Below, one piece after another: positions 49,933-61,783 of a stretch of 64,000 nt of DNA (position 1 is its first letter; each line of letters starts with the position of its first letter). The stretch lies in NCBI GenBank assembly GCA_020631735.1, contig CM036225.1, forward strand, positions 65,584,662 to 65,648,661. The letters are read 5' to 3'. The translations under genes were made by a program, and so were the position numbers. Below the pieces are notes generated by a model, which was given only the letters and a program-made list of their open reading frames with translations, was not told the origin of the DNA and did not search any database. Source of the DNA: Saccharum officinarum (Eukaryota; Streptophyta; Magnoliopsida; Poales; Poaceae).

Positions 49933-51987
49933 ATGGCTCAAATTATGTTCAATCATGTTGGGGGCAAGCCACCGTTCTTTGATGGTGTTAGTTCTTTTGC
50001 TCATTGGAAGAGAAAGATGACAATGTACCTTGGTTCTATTCATGAGAGAGTTTTGCAAGTCATCGAGAATGACTTTGCTATCATTGATCCCAATCATCTC
50101 ACCGATGAAGATAGAGCAAATAGAACATGCAATAGAACGGCTCTCAATACACTTTACAATAATATTGACACAAAAGTATTTGAGGGCATCAAGGATTTGG
50201 AATTGGCAAATGAAGTGTGGATAAGGTTGAGTGAAACATATGAGGGCACTAAGGTTGTAAAGAGTGCCAAGCTATATGGGCTCAAGAGTGAGTTTGAGAA
50301 CTTCAAGATGAAAGAAGAAGAAACAATATTAGAGATGTTTCATAGATTGCAAGTAATTGTGAATGATCTCAAGAGCTTAGGGCACAAGACTCAAGACCAA
50401 GATTTTTGCCATAAGTTCTTGTTGAGCTTACCTAGAAGATTCAAGATGTTGATCATGATGCTACAAAGAGATGGGCTTGAAACAATGAAGCCAAATGATT
50501 TACTTAGAGAGGTGTTAACCTTTGACAAGTATGATCAAGATGTTGATGAGAAGGAGGAAGAAAAGAAGAAGAAGACCGTGGCATTCAAGGCCATCTCCTC
50601 CAAGGGCAAAGCTACCATCATTGAAGAAGAAGACAATGATGAAGATGAAGATTATGAAATTGATGATGAGGCATTTGCTTTTGTAGTCAAGAAAATGGGT
50701 CACATGTTCATTAAGAGAAGAGGCTTCAAAAAGAGAAATGACAATTTCAAGAGCAATGGGCAACAAAGGTAGTGCTTCAATTGTGATAGCACCGAACATC
50801 TTCAAGTCGATTGTCCCTATGACAAGAAGAAAAACAACAAGAGGGGCAAGTTTGAGAAGAAAAAGAAAGAAGCCAAGATAACATTCAAGAAAGGCAAGAA
50901 TGGAGTCTATGTGGCCACTTGGGAAAGTGATGATGATGAAGAAGAAGAAGAATCATCCAACAAGGCTTTTGCTTCCATTGCTATCAACAAGAAGCCTTTA
51001 CTATTTGATTCATCCTCTTCATGCTTCATGGCCAAAGAAGCTAAGGTATTATATGATGAAAGTGATGATGAAAGTGAAATGGAATATGTTCATGATAGTG
51101 ATAATGATAAATATGATAATGAAAATGATGATGATGATGAACCAACTAAAGAACAACTATATGACTTGTTGCAACAAACTAGAGACATAGCTATTGCCAA
51201 GAACAAGGAGTGCAAGAAGCTTTCAATGAAAGTAGCAATACTTGAGAAAGTTCTTGGTGAGCTTAAGACCACTCATGAGAGTCTAGTGGAAGACCATGAG
51301 GATCTTGGTAAGGCTCATTCCAAGCTTGAAAAGGCTCACTCATTGCTACTTGAGCAACAAGCAAAGAAGGAGGTTGTTGTATCATATGATATAGGTGTTA
51401 CTTGTGATATAATTGATGAATCTTTTTATAAACCTATCATCATGACAAATGCTAACCCTTCTTGTAGCTCTTCATCCACCACCACCAACTCTACCTCCAC
51501 TACTAGTGATGGTTTCACTTGTGATACCTCACTAATGGTTGAGAATGAGACTCTTAAGAGAGAGGTGGATGAGCTCACTCACGCCCTAGGCAAGGCCTAT
51601 GGTGGTGAGGCCCGCTTGCTTAAGTGCTTGGGTAGCCAAAGGTTCTCTCTTAACAAAGAAGGATTGGGCTACACCCCCAAGAAAGGCAAGTCGGCCTTTG
51701 CAACTCCAAAGCCTAGTTTTGTGAAGAGCAATGGTCGGTTTTGCAATAGATGCAAGCAAGTTGGGCACTTAGAGCATAATTGTAATAAAAAGAACCAAAG
51801 CAAGAAATTTGTTAATGCTATACCTTTTGATTCTTGCTATGTGCTTACCAAAGGTGTGAAGGGTGTGCAAGCTAAGTTTATTGGTACACCCATTGTTGGC
51901 CCAAAGAAGAAGGCTATTTGGGTACCAAAGAGCTTAGTTACTAACCTACAAGGATCCAAGCAAAAATGGGTACCTAAGCTTCATTGA
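49933..51987 (+). pseudogene. Copia gag, one in-frame stop
   Basis: A single frame of 684 codons plus stop with one TAG at 50770-50772. The first 279 codons hold the Copia Gag domain (FDGVSSFAHWKRKMTMYLGS, ANEVWIRLSETYEGT, LLSLPRRFKMLIMML) and an acidic Lys/Glu run. The stop lies exactly before a CCHC knuckle (CFNCDSTEHLQVDC). The remainder has acidic repeats, a coiled coil (about 51150-51370) and a second CCHC (CNRCKQVGHLEHNC) near 51742-51783. The long acidic/coiled-coil tail is typical of SIRE Gag. Truncation would remove both RNA-binding knuckles. Confidence 0.88.
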
Positions 51988-52025
51988 TTTGCTTGTAGGT
52001 CAATTACAAAGCCGGAGGAAGGCAT

Positions 52026-55000
52026 TAGATTATTGATAGTGGGTGCACTCAACACATGACCGGTACATCAAGAATGTTTGACTCAATCAATGACAATAAT
52101 AGTGGTGTTGATTCTATCACATTTGGCAATAACAAGAAAGGCAAGGTTATTGGCTTGGGCAAGATTGCAATATCAAATGACATGAGTATCTCAAATGTGT
52201 TGCTAGTTGAAAGTTTGGATTTTAATCTTCTATCCATGGCACAAATATGTGATCTAGGCTACAAATGTATCTTTGGGGTTGATGATGTGGAAGTCATTAG
52301 TATGGATGGTTCAAATGTGGCATTCAAGGGCTTTAGATATGAGAATCTCTACCTAGTTGACTTCAATGCTAGAGAAACTTCTTTGACAACTTGCTTAGTC
52401 TCCAAATCAAGCATGGGTTGGCTTTGGCATAGAAGGCTTGGTCATGTTGGCATGAAACAATTGAAAAAGCTTACAACTCACAATCTTGTCAATGGTTTGA
52501 AAGATGTTGAATTTGAGAAGAATAAGCTTTGTAGTGCATGTCAAGCCGGGAAGCAAGTTGGAAGCTCACATCCAAAGAAGAGTACAATGAGCACATGCAA
52601 AGCATTTGAGTTGATGCACATGGATCTATTTGGACCAACAACATATACAAGCATAGGTGGCAACAAGTATGGCTTTGTCATAGTGGATGACTTCACAAGA
52701 TTCACATGGGTATTCTTTCTTAGTGACAAAAGTGAAGTGTTTGACACCTTCAAGACATTTCTCACTAGAGTTCACAATGAGTTTGAGATTAGAATCAAGA
52801 AAGTGAGAATTGACAATGGAAGTGAGTTCAAGAATACAAGAATTGAAGAACTTTGTGATCATTATGGTATTGGACATCAATTCTCGGCCAAGTACACTCC
52901 ACAATCAAATGGCCTAGTTGAGAGGAAGAATAGAACATTGCTTGATATGGCTAGATCAATGCTTCATGAGTACAATGTGAGTCAATCATTTTGGGATGAA
53001 GCAATCAATACCGCTTGCTACTACATCAATAGATTATATTGTCATCCATTGCTAGAGAAGACCCCATATGAGTTACTTCATGGAAGAAAGCCTAATATTT
53101 CTTACTTTAGGGTGTTTGGTTGCAAATGCTATATCTTGAAGAAGGGCACTAGATTGGGGAAGTTTGACAAAAGATGTGATGAGGGGTTCCTACTTGGTTA
53201 TTCAACTACAAGCAAAGCTTATAGAGTTTGGAACAACTCAAGTGGCATTCTAGAAGAAGTCCATGATGTGTAATTTGATGAAACCAATGGGTCACAAGAT
53301 GAAGAAGAGAATCTAGATGATGTTAGTGGAACTCAATTGGTGGAAGCAATGAAGAACATGGACATTGGGGACATTAGAGCAAAGCAAGTAATTGATATTC
53401 AAGATGATGATAAAGATCAAGTGCTCAATTCACCATTCAAGCTAGTTAGTGACTCTCAAGTGCAAAATTATGGTGCTAGTTCTTCTCAACAAGATATATC
53501 AAGTGATCAACCAAGCTCAAGCAATCAAGTGCAAGTACTCCAACCACAACATGTTGCAAGAGATCACCCCATTGATAGTGTTATTGGTGATATTAGAAGT
53601 GGTGTGCAAACAAGATCAAGATTGGCTATGTTTTGTGAGCATGCATCATTTGTGTCAACCATAGAACCAAAGAAAATAGAAGAAGCTTTGAGGGATGCCG
53701 ATTGGATTATGGCTATGCAAGAAGAACTAAACAATTTCACAAGAAATGATGTTTGGGAATTGGTAGAAAGGCCAAATGACTACAATGTGATTGGAACCAA
53801 GTGGGTGTTTAAAAACAAGCAAGATCAAGATGGCATTGTAGTGAGAAACAAAGCAAGACTAGTTGCTCAAGGTTACACTCAAGTTGAAGGTCTTGACTAT
53901 GATGAGACATATGCTCCCGTGGCAAGATTGGAGGCAATAAGGATTCTATTGGCTTATGCTTGTGCACACAATATCAAACTATATCAAATGGATGTCAAAA
54001 GTGCATTTCTCAATGGGATCATCAATGAGTTAGTATTTGTTGAGCAACCGCCCAGATTTGAAGATGACAAGAAACCCAACCATGTCTACAAGTTGAAGAA
54101 GGCTTTATATGGCTTAAAGCAAGCACCTAGAGCATGGTATGAGAGGCTAAGGGATTTCCTTCTCTCTAAGGGATTCAAAATGGGCAAGGTTGATACTACT
54201 CTATTCACCAAGAAGATTGGAAATGATCTATTCATAGTGCAAATATATGTTGATGACATCATCTTTGGATCAACCGATCAAGCTTATTGTGAAGAATTTG
54301 GTGCTATGATGGCCAAAGAGTTTGAAATGTCTATGATTGGTGAACTTAGCTACTTCCTTGGTCTCCAAGTCAAGCAATTGAAGAATGGAACATTTGTGAG
54401 TCAAGGGAAATACATAAGGGACATGTTGAAGAAGTTTGGAATGCAAGATGCAAAGCCAATTTCAACTCCAATGGGTACAAATGGCAATTTGGATAGTGAT
54501 TTTGATGGCAAAATGGTGAATCAAAAGGAATATCGGTCTTTGATTGGAAGTCTACTCTATGTCACCGCATCAAGGCCGGATGTCATGTTTAGTGTTTGCA
54601 TGTGTGCTAGATATCAAGCCTCACCTAGAGAAAGTCATCTCACGGCGGCAAAAAGAATATTGAGGTACTTGAAGCAAACCAGAAATGTTGGACTATGGTA
54701 TCCCAAGGGGTCAAAGTTTGAATTGATTGGATATTCGGACTCTGACTATGGGGGTTGCAAGATCAATAGGAAAAGCACAAGTGGCACATGTCAATTACTT
54801 GGAAGATCACTTGTGTCATGATCCTCAAAGAAACAAAATAGTGTGGCAATCTCTACCGCCGAAGCCGAATATGTGAGTGCGGGGAGTTGTTGTGCACAAT
54901 TGCTATGGATGAAATCAACTTTGAAGGATTATGGCCTCAACTTCAAGAATGTGCCGTTGCTATGTGATAATGAGAGTGCAATCAAGATGATACAAAACCC

Positions 55001-55199
55001 GGTTCAACATGGAAGAACAAAGCATATTGACATAAGACATCATTTCATTAGAGATCATCAACAAAAGGGAGATATTGCCATTGAAAGTGTTGGCACCGAT
55101 GATCAACTTGCCGATATTCTCACTAAGCCACTTGATGAAAAGAGGTTTTGCAAGCTAAGGAATGAATTGAACATTCTTGATTTCTCAAACATGAGTTGA
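52026..55199 (+). pseudogene. Copia pol (protease, integrase, RT, RNase H), several nonsense changes
   Basis: Pol is in a different frame from gag. In order: TAG at 52026 immediately before the protease motif IIDSG (52029-52043); GAG-pre-integrase (WLWHRRLGHVG); integrase with catalytic D190, D253 and E289 counted from the Met at 52056 (35 residues between the last two); TAA at 53271; reverse transcriptase (NDVWELVERP, VRNKARLVAQGY, YVDDIIFGS with the two Asp codons at 54252-54257); DSDYGG of RNase H; TGA at 54819; and the RNase H end (TAEAEYVSA, NPVQHGRTKHIDIRHHFIR) to a natural stop at 55199. All interruptions are single substitutions. The protease, integrase and RT cores are otherwise intact in sequence. 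Confidence 0.9.
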
Positions 55200-56382
55200 A
55201 TGCACCCCACCCACTTATTGACATGCCTCTCCTTCGACATTGCAAGGTAAAATTGATTGACATGTCTTTCATCCTATGCTAAGGACTTGATAGAGCATGT
55301 AGACATAATAAGTGGTACGCATAAGCATTCATGATAAATCAAATGAATTTGATGGATATATGTTGCCACTATTGCTTCTATGCTTATTTTGATCTAGTGG
55401 TGGTATATGACATGTTTGTGAGCTTGTAAACCTAGTGTTGAATCTAGAAGATTTGCTATAAGTGTTTAATTCAACATAGGCAAGATAACCCTTATTTTGA
55501 GGAGTGAAGAAGCTTGTCTTTGGTTCAAATCGAATTAAATATCTTTGGCAAGTATTCTAGGTTAAACCAAATTTGATAAATTTTTTAACCTTACATGTGG
55601 TATCGAATTAACTTCAATCTACTCCATCAAACACTTTTCCTTCTCTCCACAATTTGATCCCCTTTTTTTGGGTAAGTTGTTGACAAAGGGGGAGAGAAAA
55701 AGATGATTCAACTTGATAAAGGGGTAAATAAAATTTATGATGAGAAAAAATGATTCAACTTGATAAAGGGGCAAATAAAATTTGTTGATGCACACAAGTA
55801 GGGGGAGCAAGCTCATAAACAAAGTTGTTGCATTTGTTTGTGCATTCTCATATGACTTGCTCATTGCACATGTATTTAAATTCAATATACATGCTTGTGT
55901 GGTGCAATGCTAGTATAGAAATTGGATGATGAAATGATCTACTAGCATGCATAGGAATAGTTTACATGTGGTATCTAGACTTGCCTAAAGCTTTACAAGT
56001 GGTTAGCTTTACAAGTGGTCCAAGAACCTTTACATATAATGTTGATCTCATGGGGTTCTTGAGTTTTGATGGATGTCTAGTTTCTTCATGATGCTAAGGA
56101 TGGTGTAAAAGGCAACTCCGATTGGTATCACGCTTCAAAGGTCCATTTCTTACACCATAGCATCATTTTGGTAGAATTACTCTCCCAACATTTCTATCCA
56201 TGCATATGTGCAAAGCTTTCAATCCAAACTCTATGCACATATGTAGGGGGAGCTAATGCTACCAAAACCGAGCTTGTGATAATTGTCCAAACTTTACTTA
56301 TGAGCAAAATGATTGGACAAGTATGACAAGTTCAAAACTTTTATTATCAAAATCATCTTTGTGAGGGTTGTCATCAATTACC
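55200..56382 (+). other. Copia 3' untranslated region with purine tracts and a 47-bp tandem
   Basis: No coding sequence; no envelope-like ORF. A tandem unit beginning ATGATTCAACTTGATAAAGG occurs at 55703 and 55750. Extra purine tracts (AAAGGGGGAGAG near 55685, AGGGGGAGC near 55800 and 56245) resemble the true PPT. Confidence 0.7.
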
Positions 56383-56396
56383 AAAAAGGGGGAGAT
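56383..56396 (+). other. Polypurine tract of the Copia element
   Basis: AAAAAGGGGGAGA followed by T lies directly before the 3' LTR start TGAAAGTCCC. Confidence 0.88.
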
Positions 56397-58718
56397 TGAA
56401 AGTCCCTAGTTTGGTTTTGGCTAATTGATGAAACCTAGGACTAACCTTTGTATCTAAGTGGATGATTTAGATAAAGGTGGTCATTGCATATGAGACATGA
56501 CATTGACTCATATGACCAAGATGGTGAAGACCAAGATGAGGCTTGGCTCGATGGACTGGTTGTGAAGGTGAAGGGCAAGTCGAGGCTTCGAAGCGAAGGA
56601 CCATGCGATGGTGAAGCTTGAGCAAGACTTAGCGCCGACGGACCAATGCAACGGTGAAGAGCAAGTGAAGTCAAGGTCGATGGATCGAGACGGTCGTGTG
56701 ATGATATGAAGTGAATCATATCTTTTGGAGAAACAAAATGGGCTCAAGGCAAAGGTATAACCATAGGGCCATTTTGTTTTGCACTCAAGACACCATAGAG
56801 GGTGTGAGTGGTTTAGGATCGATAGCCGAACTATTAAGAGGGGAAGTCTTATCGGTTATTCGATGCACGGGTGCCACTAGGTGAATTCATGAAGTGCATT
56901 GCATGTAGGGCCTAGTGAGCTAATTGGAAAACCTTTGAAAATGATTGAGAAAAAGCTAACACACAAGCACATGGAGATGTACACTTGATGGTGTTGGCAC
57001 ATTTGCAAAGGTGGCGTTGGTCGCGCTGTGGTTTGCGGGTAGAGAGGGGTTTGGGTTCCTCTCTCCCTCCCACCGAGCGTGTGAGCACGGGATTCAGGCG
57101 ATTTCGGGGAAATGAAATGCCTATTTTCCACTACGCCGAAAGTCGGAAAAGAAACGGAGGCGAACGGGGTCACTGAGGTGACCGGACGCTGCACCGGACG
57201 CGGTCACGGTGTGACCGGACGTGTCCGGTCAGTACAGCGCGGTATCGGGCACGCGGGCTAGGGTTTGCAACCGGCGCGTCCGGTCACTCGTGGGACCGGC
57301 GCGTCCGGTCAAGTGCCCAGAAGGAACTGCGGTTCGCAAGGACGATCGGACGCGGGGCGCGTCCGGTCACACGCGATCGGACGTGTCCGGTCGTCGAGGG
57401 AGCTTACTGGACTCCGACCGGACGCTGGCACTGTCACGTCCGGTCGTTGCGAGGAGCGCGTCCGGTCGTTGTTTCGCGGGCGCGGGTGCTGTGCGGATCG
57501 GCGCGTCCGGTCGTTGCGAGGAGCGCGTCCGGTCGTTGCTTCGCGCGCGCGGTGCTGTGCGACCGGCGCTTCCGGTCGGTTGAGCAGCGTGTCCGGTCAT
57601 AGCGTTTGACCGTTGGCGCGCAGTGACCGTTGGAGGATCTAACGGTCGCATTTGAAATTTGAGGGACACGTGGACGTCGCAGGGCGACCGGACACGGTTG
57701 AGCGCGTCCGGTCAGTTTCGACCGGCGCGTCCGGTCATCCTGAAAAAACGGTCAGTGGAGTGGCAACGACTCTATTTGTTTGGGGTGCTTATAAATACTC
57801 GTTGGCTGGCCCTTGGGGAGGTCTCTTGGCATTTCTAACACTCTTGTGCATCTTTTGAGCTAGAGCTACTCCTCCCACTTATCTCTCTTGCTTGATTGCA
57901 AATCAAAAGTGAGATTGAGTGATCCCAAAGTGCATTGCATAGCTTGAGGGCATCTAGTGGCACTTGTGGGTGGTTTAGCCGGTGGATTTTTTGTTACTCT
58001 TGGAGAGTACCGCTCCTAGCCGGCTTGGAGATTGTTGGAGGCGTTGGCAAGAGAAGGTGATTGTTCTTGTCCACCTCCGGTTGTTTGTAAGAGGTTCTTG
58101 TGCTTTCCTCGGCGGGATGCCAAAAGCAACTCTATTACATTGCGCGTGTCATTGAGTTACCTCACTTGAGAGTGGTGTCTTGCGGTGCCTTGCGGGGCGT
58201 GCCTTGAGGGGCAAGTGACTTGAGGGTCGCACCGAGGAACCATCTAAGTGTTGGTCGACACAACCGGTGACGTAGCTTGTCGGTGCACAAGTGAACACCG
58301 GGTGAACAAAAATATTGTGTCTCTTGTCTCCCGGTGATTGGTCTTTATTTTGTGTTGTTGTCATTATTGATTGATTGTATATCATCTTGGTGATTGGCAA
58401 CATCTTCACTCCACCGTTGGTATAAGATACACAATCCTATCTCTTGCATTTACTTTTACTAGATTATCTTGTGTAGCTCTAGTAGTAGCCTTTACTAGTA
58501 GTTGTTAGCTTGCTCACTAGTGTATAAATAGTGACATAGCTCTTGTGTGAACTAGAGATCATAATCTACTAGACTTGTGGATAGGAGGCTTGCATCACAA
58601 CCCTTGGCTAAGCAAAACTCGCTTTACGCCGTTTGTTATTCTAACAAGTTTGCTTAGTGGCTTGTGTAGAATTTTTAATAGGCTATTCACCCCCCCTCTA
58701 GCCATCTAGGACCTTACA
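56397..58718 (+). repeat. Copia 3' LTR
   Basis: Matches 47552-49872 with one extra C near 58696 and about 40 substitutions by eye, concentrated in the CpG-dense array. It carries the same TATA word at 57790-57797. Confidence 0.93.
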
Positions 58719-61700
58719 CCCTCTTGATAGTCGGCTATCAATCCTAAACCCGGTCAATCACTTCTCTACTCATCTTTAGACTGGCAAAAGAGAATCCTAT
58801 GATTATACCTTTATCTTGATCATCTCATTCCTTGTCCATCACCTATGTGCATGTTCACCATCATCTTTATCTTCATGCACTTGTCATCTTATGGCCATCA
58901 CCATCATGCTCCTTGCTCCTTCATCACATGTGTTGCTAAGCCTAACTCAATTCACTTAACACAACGACATTAGCAACTTGGTGTCATTAATTACCAAAAT
59001 CAAATTTGGGCTTTCAACCTCTGATGACGCATGCTCCCGCTATACCAGATGGCACCTGGTGCGCCGCTCGATGGGACGGTACTCGCCAAAGAGGCGCTCC
59101 CTAATGCTGAGATTGCGTAGCGCATCAAGGAAGCGATGGAAGCTGTGCGAGACATGGCGGGGGTCATCCTTGACTTCGTGTATCCAGTGCCGAGGCACCC
59201 CATGATGAGGCTAGACACGGGCTTCATCGAGTTTGTAAGTTTCTCTTTCTTCTGCCCCTCTCCCTAGTCAATCCATAGATCCCGCTCGTCTGACTTTGAG
59301 TGGGATGGCACTAGCCAAGGGATCTCGTCCTCATGGACCACCTAGCCCCACTGCTAAAGGATGCGGTGGTTAGGGTAGCGAACCACACTGAGAACGAGCG
59401 TAAGAAGAAGGAGAAGGATGACAGGAAGAAGAAGTCACTGGAGAAGGCGAGGACGTGGCTGGACCGAGGGAAGTGGTGCCAAGGGTTGGAGGAGGAGGAG
59501 GACAAGACAGACAATGAGGAGGAGGAAGCCTATGACTCTGCATCGCCCACCCCATGGAATGACCTCGTAGATGAGGAGGAGGAGCCGACAGGTGGCGATG
59601 TGCCCTTGGCAGGACCCTTCCCCTTCACGAGAGGGAGGACGTGCCCTAGGAGAGGGTAGAGGTGGGTCACTCTACACCGTTCAAGCCCTCCGAACAGAGG
59701 GAAGGCCCGAAGCGGCCACGCAGCAACGAGGCATAGCCGGGGTCAGGCGGGCTGACCCTAAAACATCATCGCCCAGTGGCACCGAGGTGAGTCAGAAATT
59801 TCCTCGCTCTCCTGTTTTGACTCAATATCATGATGTGCTAATTGTCATGCTCTTCGTAGTGCCAGCAGGCATGGGGCTCCCCTGTAGCTCGTGCCGTAGA
59901 AGAAGCTCGCTCGATGGCCGACGCGTTCGGAGCCGAGTGATGCGGTGCCGAAAGTGCATAGGAGCAGCACCGAGGCGGCTACGGTGTCGACCCGGGTGGT
60001 GTCACTGGTAGTAGCAATGGCGTCCATAGAGCAGGCGGAGGAAATCGCTTGGGAGGCACCTGCGGTGGCGTGGAGCGGTGGGGCGCGGGCGTGACATCAC
60101 CGACGGAGATGGCGAGGCCTGTGCTAGGAGTAGTGTGGCCAAGCATGTCCACGACGCCCCAGATAGAGGTGGAGGTGACCGTGATGGACGTGGAGCGGCT
60201 AGGCATAGCCATGACGTCACAGACAGAGACGACGCGACTAGAGACGCCGCTGACGCAGGTGGGGGTGATGCCGATGGAGCCACCTCTCATGTAGGCGAAC
60301 GTGTCTGTGGCGGGATAGACAGAAGCGGGCGTGTCCAAGGTGTCCATGGAGAACATGGTGACGGGCATCGTGCCTGTGCCATCCACCCTTGTTGCCACCG
60401 AGAGGATTGCTCTGAAGGAGCCACTACTGCAAGAGGGGTCGGCATCGCTTGGTGTTGGTGCAGGTTATCCTAGGCCTTGGTTCGGGTAGGCGGTGACTTG
60501 CAAGCGCTTGGAGACCCTGTGCTCTAGTGGGCGAACCGACATGACCCGACGTCGACTCTCTTCACCCTTGACGATGCCGTCGAGGAGATGGAGCGGGAAA
60601 GCATCGACGTGGGGGTCGCGTCCACGCTTGAGGCCTTGAACAATGCGATGGGCGTGCTGTGTGATGTCATCACCCTAGCTAGCAGGGTACTATGTGACCC
60701 TACTCCTTAGGTTTCTTCCCTCACTTTTCATGTCTCTAACTCGCTTTTTCCCTGCAGTCCCTTATGGCCCATAGCCGAGGAAAGTCTCGGTTTCTCCACC
60801 AGTAGAAGGACGTCTAGGACCACTTCGTCGAGGAGGCGCGGCTACACAGGGAGGTGGCTACGCAGCTTGTCGCTGCCCAATAGAGGGTGGCCAAGCTAAC
60901 TCTCATCATAGATGAGGCGACCAACCTTCGGACTCAAGCGGCAGAGGCCCGCCGACATGTTGATGAGGCCAGAGAGAAGGTCATGGCTCTGTTGGGGAGG
61001 TCACGCAAGGATGAGGAGGTCACCGTGGTGGTCAGGAAGGAGCGGGATGAGCTACTTTAGAGGGATGCTAAAGCCAGCTAGCGGATCCTCGATCTACTAG
61101 GCAAGGTTGAGAAGGAGAGGGAGCTGAAGCTAGCGGTCGAGGGGAGGCTCGCGGCCTTAGAGATGAGGATGCGCCAAGATGCCATGATGATCGAGCGGTT
61201 GCACAAGGAACGATATGGGTTGCTCCTAACCGTGGAGAGGCTCCGCTTGGAGCATAGCACGGCTTGCGAAGAGTGTGACATAGTCTGTTGGGAGCATAAT
61301 GATGCCTAGTAGTGGGTCAGCTCCCTCGAAGCCGAGCTCGAAAGGGAGAAGACCCAGAAACTAGAATCTGAGAACATCTCTATCGGGCTTGCCGTAGACC
61401 TGTGTCAGGGCAGGGTAGAGATGCAGGGCCTGGAGGTGGTGGAGAGTGATGAGCACAACATGTTGTGTGCTGCCATTGTGGTCATTTGTGGTGACCTCGA
61501 GGTGGCACAGGCGGAGGGGACCAGCTCACTGGCGGCTCGTGTCATCGAGGTCACAGCTCGAGCACACGCGCTCAAGAGGAACACTCTTCATACCGGCGTT
61601 CTTCGGTCCTTCGTGATTGCTCGCTCCCACTATGGGGACAACATTGACCTAGATATGATGAGCCTCGGCTACGTGCCTGGCTATGATGATAGGGAGCTGG

Positions 61701-61783
61701 AGGAGATAGAGACGGCGGTGGCCCCCCTTGCGCAGGACCTGTTAAACATGATAGAAGATGTAGTTCTCCCCTGGAGGGGTTAG

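Larger units (their letters stand above)
47552..58718 (+). mobile_element. Ty1/Copia retrotransposon, SIRE/Maximus type, 11.2 kb, structurally complete but coding-dead
   Basis: LTRs at 47552-49872 (2,321 bp) and 56397-58718 (2,322 bp), both TG...CA, with PBS TGGTATCGGAGCC at 49875 and PPT AAAAAGGGGGAGA at 56383. Integrase precedes RT, which defines Copia. Long gag, a long 3' untranslated region with several purine tracts, and LTR sequence fit the SIRE (Maximus) lineage. Gag and pol are full length with no frameshift inside either domain, but each has nonsense changes. About 40 LTR differences by eye (1.8%), many in CpG sites, make it older than the two Gypsy elements to its left. It sits inside the solo LTR in opposite orientation. 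Confidence 0.93.
46023..59016 (-). mobile_element. SIRE-type Copia solo LTR, split by a second Copia element
   Basis: The left border TGTAAGGTCCTAAATGGCTA is the reverse complement of the SIRE-type LTR end. The right border GGGCTTTCA (to 59016) is the complement of the LTR start TGAAAGCCC. The LTR is therefore in minus orientation, in two pieces, 46023-47551 and 58724-59016 (about 1.8 kb). Flanking five-mers are GCCTT (46018-46022) and ACCTC (59017-59021), consistent with an original GCCTC duplication with one change in each copy, and the interrupted coding sequence continues across it. No interior of its own is seen, so it is probably a solo LTR from recombination. It is related to, but clearly diverged from, the LTRs of the element inside it. 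Confidence 0.75.
45280..61783 (+). pseudogene. Antisense gene of a Tat-lineage Gypsy element (putative gypsy-type transposon domain), broken and split
   Basis: Segment one (45280-46022) encodes the domain annotated in grasses as 'putative gypsy type transposon': MEWIVPDDEEMSSPPDDYII, a FLQGLLHYYKIELQHL stretch, then FISLCEGFLGIEPHFDLWRY. Reading resumes at about 59017 (APGAPLDGT, GVILDFVYPVP), passes a probable intron (donor GTAAGT at 59236), an acidic Lys/Glu-rich part (59333-59600), another probable intron (acceptor CTGCAG near 60755), and a coiled-coil C-terminus (60760-61783) ending MIEDVVLPWRG. It lies opposite to the pol at the right edge, as in Tat-type elements such as Grande, which carry an antisense gene between pol and the 3' LTR. 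A solo LTR is inserted between 46022 and 59017. In-frame stops occur at 45592, 45895, 59118, 60803, 60881, 61058, 61079, 61307 and 61310, all TAG, and there is a frame change near 45900. The protein's function is unknown. Confidence 0.72.

Noticed and set aside
53337..53664. Secondary plus-strand frame of 71 codons at 53449-53664
   Set aside because: Overlaps the Copia pol frame, which carries the conserved RT motifs.
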